64,000 nt of DNA, taken from the NCBI GenBank assembly GCA_003049465.1, contig PYSS01000009.1, positions 248,001 to 312,000 of the forward strand, given 5' to 3'. Source of the DNA: Magnaporthiopsis rhizophila (Eukaryota > Ascomycota > Sordariomycetes > Magnaporthales > Magnaporthaceae). Within the stretch, counting starts at the first letter, position 1. The number at the start of each line of letters is the position of its first letter. Made by a program: the position numbers and the translations under genes. Shown piece after piece: positions 53,616-64,000 of this stretch. The notes beneath the pieces are model-generated. The model saw nothing but the letters and a program-made list of their open reading frames with translations, had not been told where the DNA came from and did not search any database.

Positions 53616-55387
53616 CTCGGTTCGGTTCGAGGGGTTGGTGGGTGGGTGTCCGCAAGGTCTGCTCTGAATGGGAGGTCGCTGCCGTCTCCGGATGAGAGGC
53701 AAGAATGCGCGTCTCCGAGGTTGTGCGATCAGCGTTGACCGGGTCGCCGCGAACAGGTAGGTCTCAGACCGCGTGCGGTGTGCGCCGGATCCACGCTAGG
53801 ACGTCGTCTCTGCGCGCGCGGCCGCTGCCCCGCCAAATATCCGTGGGCGGTGCTTGTCGTGGAGGGACGGATTGCTTGAAATCTCTAGGATCGCGAAAAT
53901 AGCAATCTAAATGCGGCCGGCGTTGTCTCTTCTGTTCGTCTGTTCTGGGATTTCCAAAGATAAAAAGTCAATGGCCAAGAGCTTGTCTAGCGCGGCGCAA
54001 ACTTCCCCAGCCCTTGTCTTCCCCTCGGCACGACGTCAGCGGGCGCGGCAGACCTCGGCACAATGGAAGCCGCTGTCGTCCGGGCGGCTGGGCCTGTCAA
54101 CCAACCTGATCCACACAGCCGCTCCGCTGAGAATCGAAACTCCGACAAGCACGTGCTAATTACCTAGCAGGGAGGACGAATATGCAGATGTCGCGCAGAC
54201 AGAGAATAAAAGATCCAGGTGAACACTAGGTACTTATTCTGTGCCTCCGACGAGAGCTCAGCCGGGAGAATAATCCCCCTCGTCAAGCCGGCCCTCAAAT
54301 GTCGCGATTGTCCGACTCGTCCGGCCGGTCAAAGCCATCCATCAGTTCAAAATCCCGCAGCCCTGGACCCTGAAAAAGGGTATTCCTTTAGCGCATGTTT
54401 TCCCGCGACCGTAAAAACGTGGCTCCAAGAGAGAATCCAATGTCCCCAATATTTCCGAATTTCGGCCTACCCGAGAAAACCATCCGTCCTGCATGCCCAT
54501 TTTTGCTTCCCACACAGCCATAATAATAATAAAAAAAAACAATTTAAATATCTCATGGCTCTGCCGAAAGGTTGTGGTCCCGTGGACGGCTGCCGTGTCC
54601 AGCTGAGCAGCCCCGGTGGCCCCGCGCCTCGGTAACCCTCTTGCAGTTGTGGCCCCGGCATCTGAGTCTGAGTGTTGCGCAATAATCCATGCCTCCTGCC
54701 AACGTGCGGGCTGTGGAGGGGTACACCGGCACGGGGCACGGGCATGTGGCATGTGGGTTGCTAACAGCTGGGGCTCGAATGTCCGGACGGACGGAGGTTG
54801 AAGGGAGGGAAGCATATCTACTACATATTACATGCTATGCGGATGGGCCCAGCAGAGACCCAAAACAGACGTGTGCTCTCGTGTGGTTGGTAGATCTTGC
54901 ATCGGGCCGGGTATTTTGTAGACGCACTAGCATCAGCCGGTGTTCCCCAATCTGCATTGGCCCATCGGGCAGGCCCGCCAACGGGAACGCAATGCGCGTC
55001 TTTGGGTATCTCCGGTTTATATATGTAGTGTAGCTATGCCTCTATCGTACGCTGCCGTGCCTCTAAAAGGGCACCCTCTCATGCCTCTTATCTGGTGATA
55101 CATGGAGCAGAACGTTACAAGGAAATGCAAGCCATGTGAAATGACAGAAAAACAAAAGAAACCGACATTCGATGAACGCCATCATCCCCGAACTCCCGAG
55201 GCGAAACTGGCTGTCAGCTAGATTTGCAATCACATGCAAATGCGATCCACCCACTCACACAACAGCGTCAACACGAGAACATGATGCCGCCGCATCCGGT
55301 GAACGGGTCTCGAAGATCTCGGTTCGGTACCAGCCAAGTCTCGTCGGCCACAAGGCCGTTTGGCGAATATCGACGTTTTCGTCCGGC
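53616..55387. other. Long intergenic region
   Basis: About 1.77 kb with no supported gene. Short ORFs on both strands lack domains. Includes CCTAG-type motifs near 54160 and 54225 and a short A-run at 54532-54540. Confidence 0.55.
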
Positions 55388-57230
55388 TTAAATGACGCTG
55401 GCGCTCGCCTTGTGCCCCATCGCAAGCGGATGTCTGCCGACGCCGCACCAGCAGCTCGAATCGCCCTCGCGCTCGACCTGCACCGTGATGTCGATGCCCT
55501 TAGCCGCGAGATACGTCCTGACGCGGTCGCGCACGTCTCCCATGTCGGCGCCCTTGACTGCCACGACGTGCATCACGCCCAGCAACCGGTCGCCTCCGGG
55601 CCCGACTGTCGGCCCATCGCTTCCGCTACGGTCGTCGAGCCAGAACTTGGGCACCGAGTAGTTGGCCACGCCCCGGAGGCCCGTTATTCCTGAAAGGGTG
55701 TCCCTGAGCGCGTACTCGACCCGATCCGGTACCGTCAGCAGCAGCCGTCGAGCCGATGACCGCACCAGCGGCATAGCAGAGCCCAGAATCAACACGGCGA
55801 TTAGGAATGAAGCGAGCGGGTCCCAGCCCGCCCAGTTCCAGAAGTGGGTGAGCACCGTCGACACAATGACGGCGGCGCTGCCCAGGGTATCCGCGAGGAC
55901 GTGCAGATAGATGCCCATCATGTTCTCGTTGTCGTGGGCGTCGCCGTGCGAGTGCGACTTGTCATGCCAATGCCCATGGTCGTGTCCGTGTCCGTGGCCA
56001 TGGTCGTGCGCATGATCGTGCGAGTGGCTGTGAGAATGGCTGTGGGAATGTCCGTGGGAGTGGTCGTCTCCGTGGTGATGGTGATGTCCGAACGCCATCA
56101 GTCCAATGAGGTTGACAAGAAGTCCTGCTGTGCTGACGATGAAAAGCTCCGTCAAGCGCTTCGTCTCACGGCCCTCCACGATCCTCTCAAAGGCCTCCAC
56201 CATGATCTCGACGCTAATAAGCCTGCGAGTCTGTTAGAGTTTTGCCCATATCCCAGCTTGCGGCCCTCTCCTTTCGATCCCGCAGCATGCCCCACCAGTG
56301 GCTGAGAACTCACATTAAAAAGACACCATTGGCAAACCCACTCAGCGTCTCGATCTTTCCAAACCCGTAAGGAAACCTCTCGTTGGGTGCCCACTTGCTG
56401 GCAACGGAAGCGAAGAGGCCGACGGCAAGGGCTACGCAGTCGAAAAGCATGTGTATGCTGTCGCTGAGAAGACCTAGGGAGTCGGTCGCATAGCCGTAAA
56501 AGGCCTGGACCATCATGAAAGAGAAGTTGATACTGCGAAGCTCTTGTTAGCGCCTTCTACCGACGCCGGCGGCGAGATGGTCATCAAGGCTTCACCGTTG
56601 GTATACGAACCTCATAAAGTAGAATATCCTCCTCGAGTCCTTCTCTACCATCACCGAATGGATCAACGGCCACCGCTGCATGCGCGGCAGCAGGAAATTT
56701 GTCACCCATGACCTATCGGCGGGGGATTCATGGTCCCGATGGGGCGCGGGGGCATCGTATGGTATGTCAAACGACGACTGGCTCGGCGTGACGACGTGCT
56801 TTCCGCCCGGCGTCATGGCCGACTTCCAATTGTATCCGTCGAGCGCCGCAGGTGCGTTCGGTCTGAGATGACTCGAGTTTGCATTGTAGCTCGATGAACT
56901 GGTGTCGCTGTGGCGGCTGTCGTCGAGCGAGTATGAGTGCAGATGCGAGTTGCTACTGTAGTTGTGGGCGTTGCTGTGGCTATGCGAATGATTGAGGCCG
57001 TGGTCGTGGTCGTGGTCGTGGTCGTGGGAATGGTTATGGGAGTGTCCGTGATCGTGTTCGCGATCATGGCTATGGCTGTGGGTGTGGCCTGACAGGCCCG
57101 ACCGGTCTGCGCGGCGCGTGGCCTGCTGGGTTAGATGGCCGAAAGTCGGCGGCGAATGCGAATGGGTGTGCATGTGGCCCGCCCCATGGTGCGAGTGCGG
57201 GATTGCGGTCGGCAGCGCGTACGATGCCAT
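55388..57230 (-). CDS. msc2: CDF-family zinc transporter (Msc2/ZnT5-like), His-rich
   Basis: Three exons, complement(join(55388..56222,56314..56532,56611..57230)), 557 residues; an upstream in-frame ATG at 57317 would give 586. Cation diffusion facilitators move Zn2+ from the cytosol into the ER/Golgi in exchange for H+. The first half is a His-rich cytosolic region (HMHTHSHSPP, HTHSHSHDREHDHGHS, DHDHDHDHGLNHSHSHS). The membrane part has the CDF metal sites: YGYATDSLGLLSDSIHMLFD (D/H pair, TM2) and IYLHVLADTLGSA (HxxxD, TM5). Between them is a second His loop (GHHHHHGDDHSHGHSHSHS). The C-terminal cytosolic domain follows, with CWCGVG near its end. Intron 1 uses a GTTCGT donor; junctions give FYFMSINFSFMM and NGVFLMLISVEIM. 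It lacks the extra N-terminal TM set of yeast Msc2, so it may be closer to ZnT7. Confidence 0.88.
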
Positions 57231-58649
57231 CTGGATTTTGGCTTGTCGGTGTGCTGGCGGTGGCGGAATCGGCGGTGCGTGGGAGACCCGCGGAGGTGGA
57301 GGGACACGATGCGCCAATTGCCAGTGGAGCTCAAGGACTGGGGATGGACTGCGAGGCCCAGGTCGTCGTCGTTCTTTGTATCATGAAAGGTTGGTCGAGA
57401 TATGAGGGGTGTGAGGCTTGCCCAGCGGGGGCCAAGAGGAGAGGTCGAGGATCGAAATGAGCTGTCGTAACTGGACGGCGCGACGCGGCTATCGGGACTG
57501 GCACTGTTGCATTTGTCTGCTATCCAAGCACATAGGAGTGGATCTCCAAACCCCGCCCCCTTCTGGCCGGATGGCGCTATTCGCTTCAACAGGAAGAGCC
57601 CTGGCTTCTCCCGCCTAAGACAAGCGGGAGGGGATCAGGGGTGTTTAGTGCCTCAAACCCGGGGTGGACTCAAGGGATAGCGGAGACGCGGGTCGGTGGC
57701 GTTGAGGTTTGGCAGGGAAGACGAACGAGCCTTGGATCGATGCGGGAGGGAATTGAAATGGATGGTGAGAAGCTCAACAGCTCGACGCGATCAAAGACGC
57801 CTGGTTCATCCAATCCACCGCTCCGCATCCAACGCTCCTTCTCCATCAGATCCTTTGTTGACTCCGCCTGGCAGCCGCACATCTGGCCTTGGCCGCCTTC
57901 CCAATTCGGGTTATCTCCCCTGAAAGTATGCAAAAGACGGGGAGCGTGTGGGGCGTGGCGGCCCCGATTGGCCAGTTATTTTGGCCGCATCCCCTTGCCG
58001 CTGCATGCATCACGGGACTGCAGACCCCCCGGCCTAGTAATCCACGTTAGGCACACGAGTGACAGCCCAGCAGATTGCCTAACTGTCACTAACTCTTGTT
58101 CCATCACGGCTTGCTCCAGACAAATTACCAGTGCAACCCCGAACCCCCAGCCGCTCAATTGCTGACATCGCCGCATCGACTCTGGGGCACGCTGGATCAT
58201 CCAAGGCTTTGGGCGAAACGTGCACGTCACAACGGCGCGAAGCGTTCGTCCAGTCTGATCTCGTCCCGGAACGTGCTCCGAGATTCTGTCGGCAGGCATC
58301 AAGCTCCAATAGACGAGCAGAGGAGAGGGGTCCCATGCAAGAGCCTCGTGGACGGACGTGCTGCGTGCTGTGTTGTCGTGGGCTCCTTGGTGTATCCAGG
58401 TGACAAAATTCCTGGGCAATTTTGCACCAGCGCCGTGCTCAAAGGACAGCATTGAATCCTTCCATCTGTCAAACCTCAATAACGGCTACGAACAATTGCA
58501 TTTGACCGCCGTGGCCCGCACGCAGTATATCTGCCGTGCGAACGGTCATTTCGCTTGCCGTTCCCACTTCCCCGCTGCCATCTCTTGAGCTCCAAAACGG
58601 TGGACCTTCGACTCTCAACGGCCTCGGCAGCATCAGGTCGGCCTTGGAA
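57231..58649. other. Divergent intergenic region
   Basis: Promoters of the zinc transporter (minus) and ALG1 (plus). The transporter frame is open upstream to 57317. No other gene or repeat recognised. Confidence 0.6.
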
Positions 58650-60193
58650 ATGCTGCTCTTCTTTGTTCTCATCTGCGCCGTCGCCTCGTGCGTTGTGCTC
58701 ATCCTCTTGCTACCGTCGAGATACAGACCGTCCCCGCCAACAGGACCGGGCTCCAAGACAAATGTCTCGGTGCAGGTTCTGGTCCTGGGCGACATCGGGC
58801 GTAGCCCGCGCATGCAATATCATGCAATGAGTATTGCCAAACACGGCGGACGGGTCGACCTCATCGGCTACCAAGGTCAGTAGTCGCCGGTACTACCCAG
58901 CTGGCTGCAGTGGTGTTGCATTGCTGCGGCGATCGAACGAACGGCCCGGGGCTCATCTATCTGGCATACAGAGACCACGCCCCATCCCGCATTGCTTGGC
59001 CATCCCAAGGTCAAGATCCACTCGCTGGATCTCCCTCCGCGAGTGCTGCGTTCCAAATCCATCCCCTTTATCATCTCGGGCCCTCTCAAGGTTATCTGGC
59101 AAGTCTTCACGCTCATCCACGTACTGGGATATGAGGCGCCCCCCGCGCAGTGGCTGCTTATCCAGGTATGTTTTCATCCAAGGAGAAGGCCCTCTCTGTG
59201 TGCCGTAATCTTACACACCCGTAGAACCCTCCGTCGATCCCGACCTTGGCGATCGCGGCCATCATCGCCAAGTGCCGCAACACACGCCTCCTCATTGACT
59301 GGCACAACTATGGCTGGACCATCTTGTCCGGCACGCGGGGGGCGAGGCACCCCTTCGTGCTCGTCTCCAAGCTTTACGAGTGCATCTTTGGCCGGGCCGG
59401 CAGCGCCAACCTCACCGTGACGCACGCCATGGCCCGCCAGCTCCGCGCGGCACCGTACCGCATCAAGTCCCCGATCGTGACGATGCACGACCGGCCCCCA
59501 GGCATCTTCCAGCCCATCAACAACTCTACGACTCGGCTCGAGGTGCTGAGCCGCGTGCTGGAGTCCCGCGAGCTCGCCGCATCCATCGTGGACGGCCACA
59601 TGCGCCTACTCGTCAGCAGCACCTCGTGGACGCCCGATGAGGACTTCAACCTGCTGCTCAGCGCCCTGGTGCAGTACGCCAACGACACGCAGCGGGACCA
59701 GAGCGGCTCCCCGCCGCCCACGCCCGTGGTCGCCGTCATCACGGGCAAAGGACCGCAGAAGGCCATGTACGAGGACAAGATCGCAAAGATGACGGCTGAC
59801 GGCCTCGTGCCCGGCGTCACCATCCGCACCGCCTTCCTGTCGTACGAGGACTACGCCGCCCTGCTGGCCTCGGCCGACCTGGGCGTGTGCCTGCACATGT
59901 CCAGCTCCGGCGTCGACCTGCCCATGAAGGTCGTCGACATGTTTGGCGCCGGCCTGCCCGTCGTCGCCTACTCCGGGTACGAGAGCTTCTCGGAGCTCGT
60001 CAGGGAGGGCCAGAACGGCTGCGGCTTCGAGACGGCCGGCGAGCTGGCTGCCTGCCTGGTGCGCCTGCTCGGCATCGACGGCCAGGCTGAGCTTGCGGCG
60101 CTCCGCAGGGGGGCGACGCAAGAGGGGAGCAGGCGGTGGGACGAGGAGTGGGACGCGTCGGTTGCGCGGATTCTTGGGTTTGTTTCTGATTGA
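58650..60193 (+). CDS. alg1: Chitobiosyldiphosphodolichol beta-mannosyltransferase ALG1
   Basis: Three exons, join(58650..58875,58972..59165,59225..60193), 462 residues. GT33 enzyme on the cytosolic ER face that adds the first mannose (beta-1,4, from GDP-Man) to dolichol-PP-GlcNAc2 in N-glycan assembly. N-terminal TM anchor (MLLFFVLICAVASCVVLILL), then VLVLGDIGRSPRMQYHAMSI, the conserved donor-site entry. The junctions give LIGYQETTPHP and QWLLIQNPPSIPTLAI, both family hallmarks, followed by RLLIDWHNYGWTIL and THAMARQL. Near the C-terminus LPMKVVDMFGAGLPVVAYS is the GT-B sugar-nucleotide motif. The start at 58650 was chosen because the anchor begins there; an upstream in-frame ATG at 58536 lacks this. 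Length equals yeast Alg1. Confidence 0.95.
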
Positions 60194-60531
60194 TGATTGC
60201 ATTCTGGTCTGTCTAGGACGCGGCGCTTCCATGGCTATGGGTTTTTCTTTTACTGCTGATATACTGGGCGTCGCTCATGATGGCGACGGAGAAAAAAAAT
60301 ATACAAGAAAACAGAGAGAAAAAAAAACACCCAGTCTATGCAGAAGGCGCGCCGAATATATCTGTCGCTGAACCTCCCCGCTGTGCAAAACTCCGTAAAA
60401 CGCCAGCCTGTCATACCCAGGGAAACAGCCGGACGGAGACACATCTCCCGGCCAAGTCGTTCCCTCGGGAGTCAAGTCTCACCATCACACCACAGGAAAA
60501 AAAAAAAAAAAAGAAAGAAATATGAAAAACC
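60194..60531. other. Convergent intergenic region
   Basis: 3' flanks of ALG1 and the E2 gene; A-rich stretches at 60284-60328 and 60496-60512. No gene. Confidence 0.7.
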
Positions 60532-61196
60532 TCACTCCTCCCCAAGGCTCTCCCTGACGCAGCGCCTGACCGCGCGCCTAAACTCCTTGCTCTTTCCCTC
60601 CCTGTCCTCGCGCAGGAGGCGGGCGGCCTCGACGTTGGCGGGGCTCTCGTCGTTGGGGCTGGCGAACAGGCTGATGACGCTCAGCAGGATGGTCTCGGGC
60701 GTCTGGACGGGGCTCCAGCGCTCCGACGCGGCCTCGTAGCCGTACTTGTCCTCCTCGGGCGGGTGCAGGATGCTGATGCAGAGCAGGCCGTGATCGTAGA
60801 CGTTTGGGTGGAACGGCACCGGCTTCTGGAACACCAGCTTGGGCGGCAGCAGGGGATAGGTGGCCGGGAAGGATAGGCGGGCGCGGAAGTTGCCTCCTGT
60901 TGGTGGGGTGGGATATTAGCAAGCAAGCATCGAGGATTGTAGTGATGTTTTTTTTTTTTTGTTTCCTGTAGAGGGCGGATAGGTAGGGAAGGAGGCGAGT
61001 GCGCACCGCCGTAGTACTTGACGTCGTCGCTGATCATGAGCATCACCTCCCACTCAAAGAGGTTGTTATCGTCGACGAGCCCGACTGATATCCCGGGGAT
61101 ATCCTTGTCGGTCCGCATCTGCTTCAGCTGGCGCCCCAGCAGCAGCGAGGCCGCGGTGGGGGCCGACGTCGACGAGGAGCCGCCCGGGTGTGACAT
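60532..61196 (-). CDS. Ubiquitin-conjugating enzyme E2, UBE2G1/Ubc15 type
   Basis: Two exons, complement(join(60532..60896,61007..61196)), 184 residues. E2 enzymes pass ubiquitin from E1 to substrates via an active-site Cys. The UBC fold starts at LLGRQLKQMRTDKDIPGISV. The intron has a GTGCGC donor and joins KYYG to GGNFRARLSFPATYP. HPN (93-95) and active Cys103 in GLLCISILHPP are present. The insertion after it (EEDKYGYEAASERWSPVQT) is the acidic loop of the Ubc7/UBE2G1 group. 'FASPNDESPANVEAARLLRE' also matches UBE2G1, rather than UBE2G2, so a Ubc15-type name is preferred. A Ser/Ala-rich N-terminal extension of about 18 residues is typical of filamentous fungi. Confidence 0.93.
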
Positions 61197-62026
61197 GGCG
61201 AAGGGTACCGGCAGGGTTCGTCGGGGACAAGATGCTAAGAACGGTGTCGAGAGCTCGGCGGGCGGTGCCAGTAGGTAGTTGTTGGTGAGGTACGTAGGTA
61301 GGCAGGCAGGTCGAGAGATGGCGACGTGGTCTAGCTGGTAAAATTCGGCGGATATCCCGGTTAGTGGGAGTCTTCTGATCGCGGCTAGGTTAAAGTCCTG
61401 GTGGCCTGTCCATTTTCCAAGGGCGGCTTCGGCACACACGGTTCGAGTTTGCCCCTCACCCAACCCACCGAAGAGTCCTGGACGGCGACGGTTGGCGGGG
61501 TCGGCGGTCTGCTGAACAGGGATCCGCTGACCCTGCAGGACCCGTCAGAGCGGTGGCTTGAATCGCACGTTGGCTCGCTTGTGATGTTGTTCCAGTCTAG
61601 GTTTAGGGGGTGGGTTGAGCACGCGACCTGGCGGCATGCCGAGCCGACTCGAAGAACAATGGCTTTGTTTTCTCTGTTGTTCAGAGCTTGGTTCACCATC
61701 CTACCCGAGACCCCCTCTGCTCGATGGAAAGGGCTCTTAACCTCGAGCAATGTCGTCGCTGAACACCAACGTTCTGGATTGTGCATGCACTGATCGATTG
61801 GCCACCGCTGACACTGCATTGTGCAAGCCTTTGCTCTGCGTAACCAAACCTGGCGGCAGGCAGACTCGTCACGTCCAAGGCATTTTGCCAGATGAAGAAC
61901 GTATCACACATTATGTGAAAAGGATGAGATGGTTCACCTTTAGCGATCTTGGGTATCACAACTTGAAAGTCGCCAAATCAATCAAACGCCGCTCAAACAC
62001 CCGCCCGCCGTAGCAACCATCAAACG
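61197..62026. other. Intergenic
   Basis: Upstream of the E2 gene and downstream of Snu23 (both minus). Contains a GTAGGTAGGCAGGCAGG stretch near 61293-61311. Open ORFs on both strands at 61385-61819 have no domain. Confidence 0.6.
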
Positions 62027-62743
62027 TTATTTTGGCTTTGATGAGCCAAAGCCAGATATCCCCATCATAGCCATCATGTCGTCCTCCTCGTGCTCTCCTT
62101 CAATCCGGACATCGTCGCCGTACTCGGGCTTGATCTGCACGGCAGCCTCCTTCTCGGCCCTCTTGCGGTCCGCGAGCTCTCTGCGCTTCCTCCTCTTCTC
62201 CTCCCGCTCCCGCTCCTCCTCCTCCTTGCGCACCTCCAGCCTCTCGTCGAGCTTGTAGACCTGCTGCTTCAGCCTCTCCTCCTGGCGGCGCCACAGCGCC
62301 TCGATGCGCGCGTGCACCTCCTCGGCCGACGCCGCCTGCACCTCCATCTTGCGGCCCGTCGCGATCTGGTGCTGCGGCGTGTTGATGTGCTCCAGCATCT
62401 GCACGTTGTCCTTGAACGTCAGGTCGCACGCCTCGCAGTAGAAGCCGGCGCCGCGCCCCCGCTTGCCCTGGCCCGCGCCCGCGGCCACCAGCTGCGTCCG
62501 TCCGACGTGCGCGCTGAAGTCCATTACGTCGGAGCGTGCCGACGTGTACTCCTCGGCGCCCGTCAGGGGCTTGTGGTATTTTTTGCCCGCCAGCTTGGCC
62601 TCGTACCGCGCCTTGCGCTCCGCCGCCTCGTCCGCCTCGCGTTTGGCCGCCTTCTCGGCGTACTCGCTCGCATCGCGCGTTCGCCGGAACGACGTGTCGC
62701 CCGCGGCCTGCCCGTAGGCTGAGCCGTTCTTGCTGGTAGACAT
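62027..62743 (-). CDS. snu23: U4/U6.U5 tri-snRNP zinc-finger protein Snu23
   Basis: Single-exon gene, 238 residues. Snu23 (human ZMAT2) joins the spliceosomal B complex. The N-terminal part is Lys/Glu/Ala-rich helix (EYAEKAAKREADEAAERK) followed by the conserved KYHKPLTGAEEYTSARSDVM block. A U1-type matrin zinc finger (FYCEACDLTFKDNVQMLEHI, then NTPQHQ) follows at about 102-127. After it comes a long charged helix (EEEEREREEKRRKRRELADR) and the conserved acidic tail ending DDMMAMMGISGFGSSKPK. Domain order and length match the family. Nuclear, no signal peptide. The gene is intronless here. Confidence 0.95.
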   Translation of the reverse strand: MSTSKNGSAYGQAAGDTSFRRTRDASEYAEKAAKREADEAAERKARYEAKLAGKKYHKPLTGAEEYTSARSDVMDFSAHVGRTQLVAAGAGQGKRGRGAGFYCEACDLTFKDNVQMLEHINTPQHQIATGRKMEVQAASAEEVHARIEALWRRQEERLKQQVYKLDERLEVRKEEEEREREEKRRKRRELADRKRAEKEAAVQIKPEYGDDVRIEGEHEEDDMMAMMGISGFGSSKPK

Positions 62744-63251
62744 GGCGGCTGTTGTGTGTGTTTGTGCGTTTGGGCCGGAGCTATACAGGCGGTGGGTTGT
62801 TGTCTGGTTTGGGTGTGCCGGGATGCGGCCTCGACCCGTTTGCTAAGGGATTATTCCCGTCTTGAAGCTAAGGTGCAGCTAGAAGTCGTCTTTTGTCTGC
62901 AGGTTTCGGGGCGCGGCTCGTAATAGCTGGAAAGTGGTGTGTTGCAATTCGTGGTATGCTGTTGCCAGAACAAACAGTCGGCCATTTGGCCGATGGACGG
63001 GATTGACGAAACTTGAAGCTCCGCCCAGCTCCGCAACGACAGGCAGGGGTCAGAGTGGTCGCAACATCATCGCAGCGCTAAGGCCCACTGTTAGCCAGTA
63101 CCGCCGCCATGCATCCAAGAAAGATCCAGATGAAGTGCCCCTTCATCTTATCCCACTTCAGTACCCCGCGACAACATTTTCTGCTTCGTTGATTTTTGGA
63201 TTGCGACAACTCTTTCCAGGTTTTGCGCATTGCACACCCTCACATTCCAAA
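62744..63251. other. Divergent promoter region
   Basis: Separates Snu23 (minus) from DPH5 (plus); should carry both promoters. No TATA box or other gene recognised. Confidence 0.65.
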
Positions 63252-64000
63252 ATGCTCTACCTAATCGGCCTCGGCCTCTCTGACGAGACCGATATCACCG
63301 TCAAGGGATTGGAAATTGTCAAGAAGGCGTCGAGAGTCTACCTCGAGGCCTACACTAGCATCCTCCTCGTGGACCAGCCCACTCTGGTGCGCCCCCGCGC
63401 GCTGCTCAACCCCTTGCGCATCCCACCCTACATATCACGGCGACATTACTGACTGACAGTCCGGTGGTGAACAGTAGGAGTCTTACTATGGCCGCTCAAT
63501 AGAAGTCGCCGACCGCGAGATGGTCGAGTCGAACAGCGACGCCATCCTCCGCGGCGCAGACACCGAAGATGTCGCTTTCCTCGTTGTTGGCGATCCGTTT
63601 GGGTGCGTGTGCTCCAACTCTTCGCCCATGGGCGTGACGCCGGGCTAACACTCTCGGCCCCCTCACAGCGCCACGACACACACCGACCTCGTTCTCCGCG
63701 CCCGCGAGCTCAAGATCCCCGTCCGCACGATCCCCAACGCCTCCATCATGTCGGGCATCGGCGCCTGCGGTCTGCAGCTGTACAACTTTGGCCAGACGGT
63801 CAGCATGGTCTTCTTCACCGACAGCTGGCGGCCGTCCAGCTTCTACGACCGCGTGGCCGAGAACCGCAAGCTTGGCCTGCACACTCTCGTCCTGCTCGAC
63901 ATCAAGGTCAAGGAGCCCAACTTCGAGTCCCTCGCGCGCGGCCGCCTCGTTTACGAGCCGCCCCGCTTCATGACCGTCGGTACCTGCGCGCGCCAGATGC
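63252..64000 (+). CDS. dph5: Diphthine methyl ester synthase (partial, 3' end outside window)
   Basis: Exons join(63252..63386,63478..63602,63669..>64000); 197 residues are visible before the window ends. DPH5 is an SAM-dependent tetra-methylase of diphthamide synthesis that modifies a His of elongation factor 2 in the cytosol. MLYLIGLGLSDETDITVKGL is the conserved N-terminus (GLGL SAM-binding loop). The splices use GTGCGC and GTGCGT donors and give DQPTLESYYGRSIEVADREM and VVGDPFGATTHTDL, both family text (the GDPF loop contacts SAM). Later IPVRTIPNASIMSGIGACGL and YNFGQTVSMVFFTDSWRP are also diagnostic. Full-length fungal DPH5 has about 285 residues, so roughly 90 are missing. Confidence 0.95.

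Overview
This window is nuclear DNA of a filamentous ascomycete, most likely a Sordariomycete of the Sordariales/Chaetomiaceae kind. Coding DNA is GC-rich. Introns are short (about 50-270 bp) with GT..AG ends. The gene content is typical of Pezizomycotina: HET-domain protein, heme-thiolate peroxygenase, GH55 glucanase, GPI-anchored and small secreted proteins. Several decayed genes carry transition-type nonsense codons (CAG to TAG, TGG to TGA), which fits repeat-induced point mutation (RIP) or simple decay. The genus cannot be fixed from sequence alone. Every run of N lies inside a homopolymer or dinucleotide repeat, and at least two reading frames are broken at short homopolymers, so some damage may come from assembly.

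1-20 kb is mostly secreted or surface functions: a crystallin-like small secreted protein (minus), a short heme-thiolate peroxygenase, a GPI-anchored protein, a PAN-domain relic, a short-chain dehydrogenase, a histidine-phosphatase family enzyme, a 68-residue four-cysteine secreted peptide, a decayed gene, a PA-domain M28 aminopeptidase, and two single-pass membrane proteins with Ser/Thr/Ala-rich outer parts.

20-33 kb holds the most unusual genes. A 1488-residue predicted secreted protein joins a GH55-type tandem beta-helix to a PI-PLC X-type phosphodiesterase. A 953-residue protein joins a protein kinase to a vWA-like domain. A histidine-phosphatase (PGM-like) protein has its conserved-looking C-terminal tail cut off by two in-frame TAG codons.

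33-48 kb mixes a housekeeping gene (GPI8 transamidase) with accessory DNA: a frameshifted fungal family gene, a frameshifted gene with a chitinase-type Cys-rich region, a disordered basic protein, a ZZ-finger HET protein, a decayed kinase-like gene beside it, a possible PD-(D/E)XK-fold protein, microsatellites, and an A-tailed AT-rich relic.

48-64 kb is a conserved housekeeping block: TFIIIC zinc-ribbon subunit, carnitine/acylcarnitine carrier, CDF zinc transporter of the Msc2/ZnT5 type, ALG1 mannosyltransferase, UBE2G1-type ubiquitin-conjugating enzyme, Snu23 tri-snRNP protein, and the first part of DPH5, which runs off the window. A roughly 100-bp AT-rich fragment encoding a LAGLIDADG-like motif sits downstream of the TFIIIC gene and looks like a nuclear copy of mitochondrial intron DNA.

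No CRISPR array, rRNA or convincing tRNA was found. There is no sign of one co-regulated biosynthetic cluster. Gene structures below were built by hand from splice sites and reading-frame continuity.
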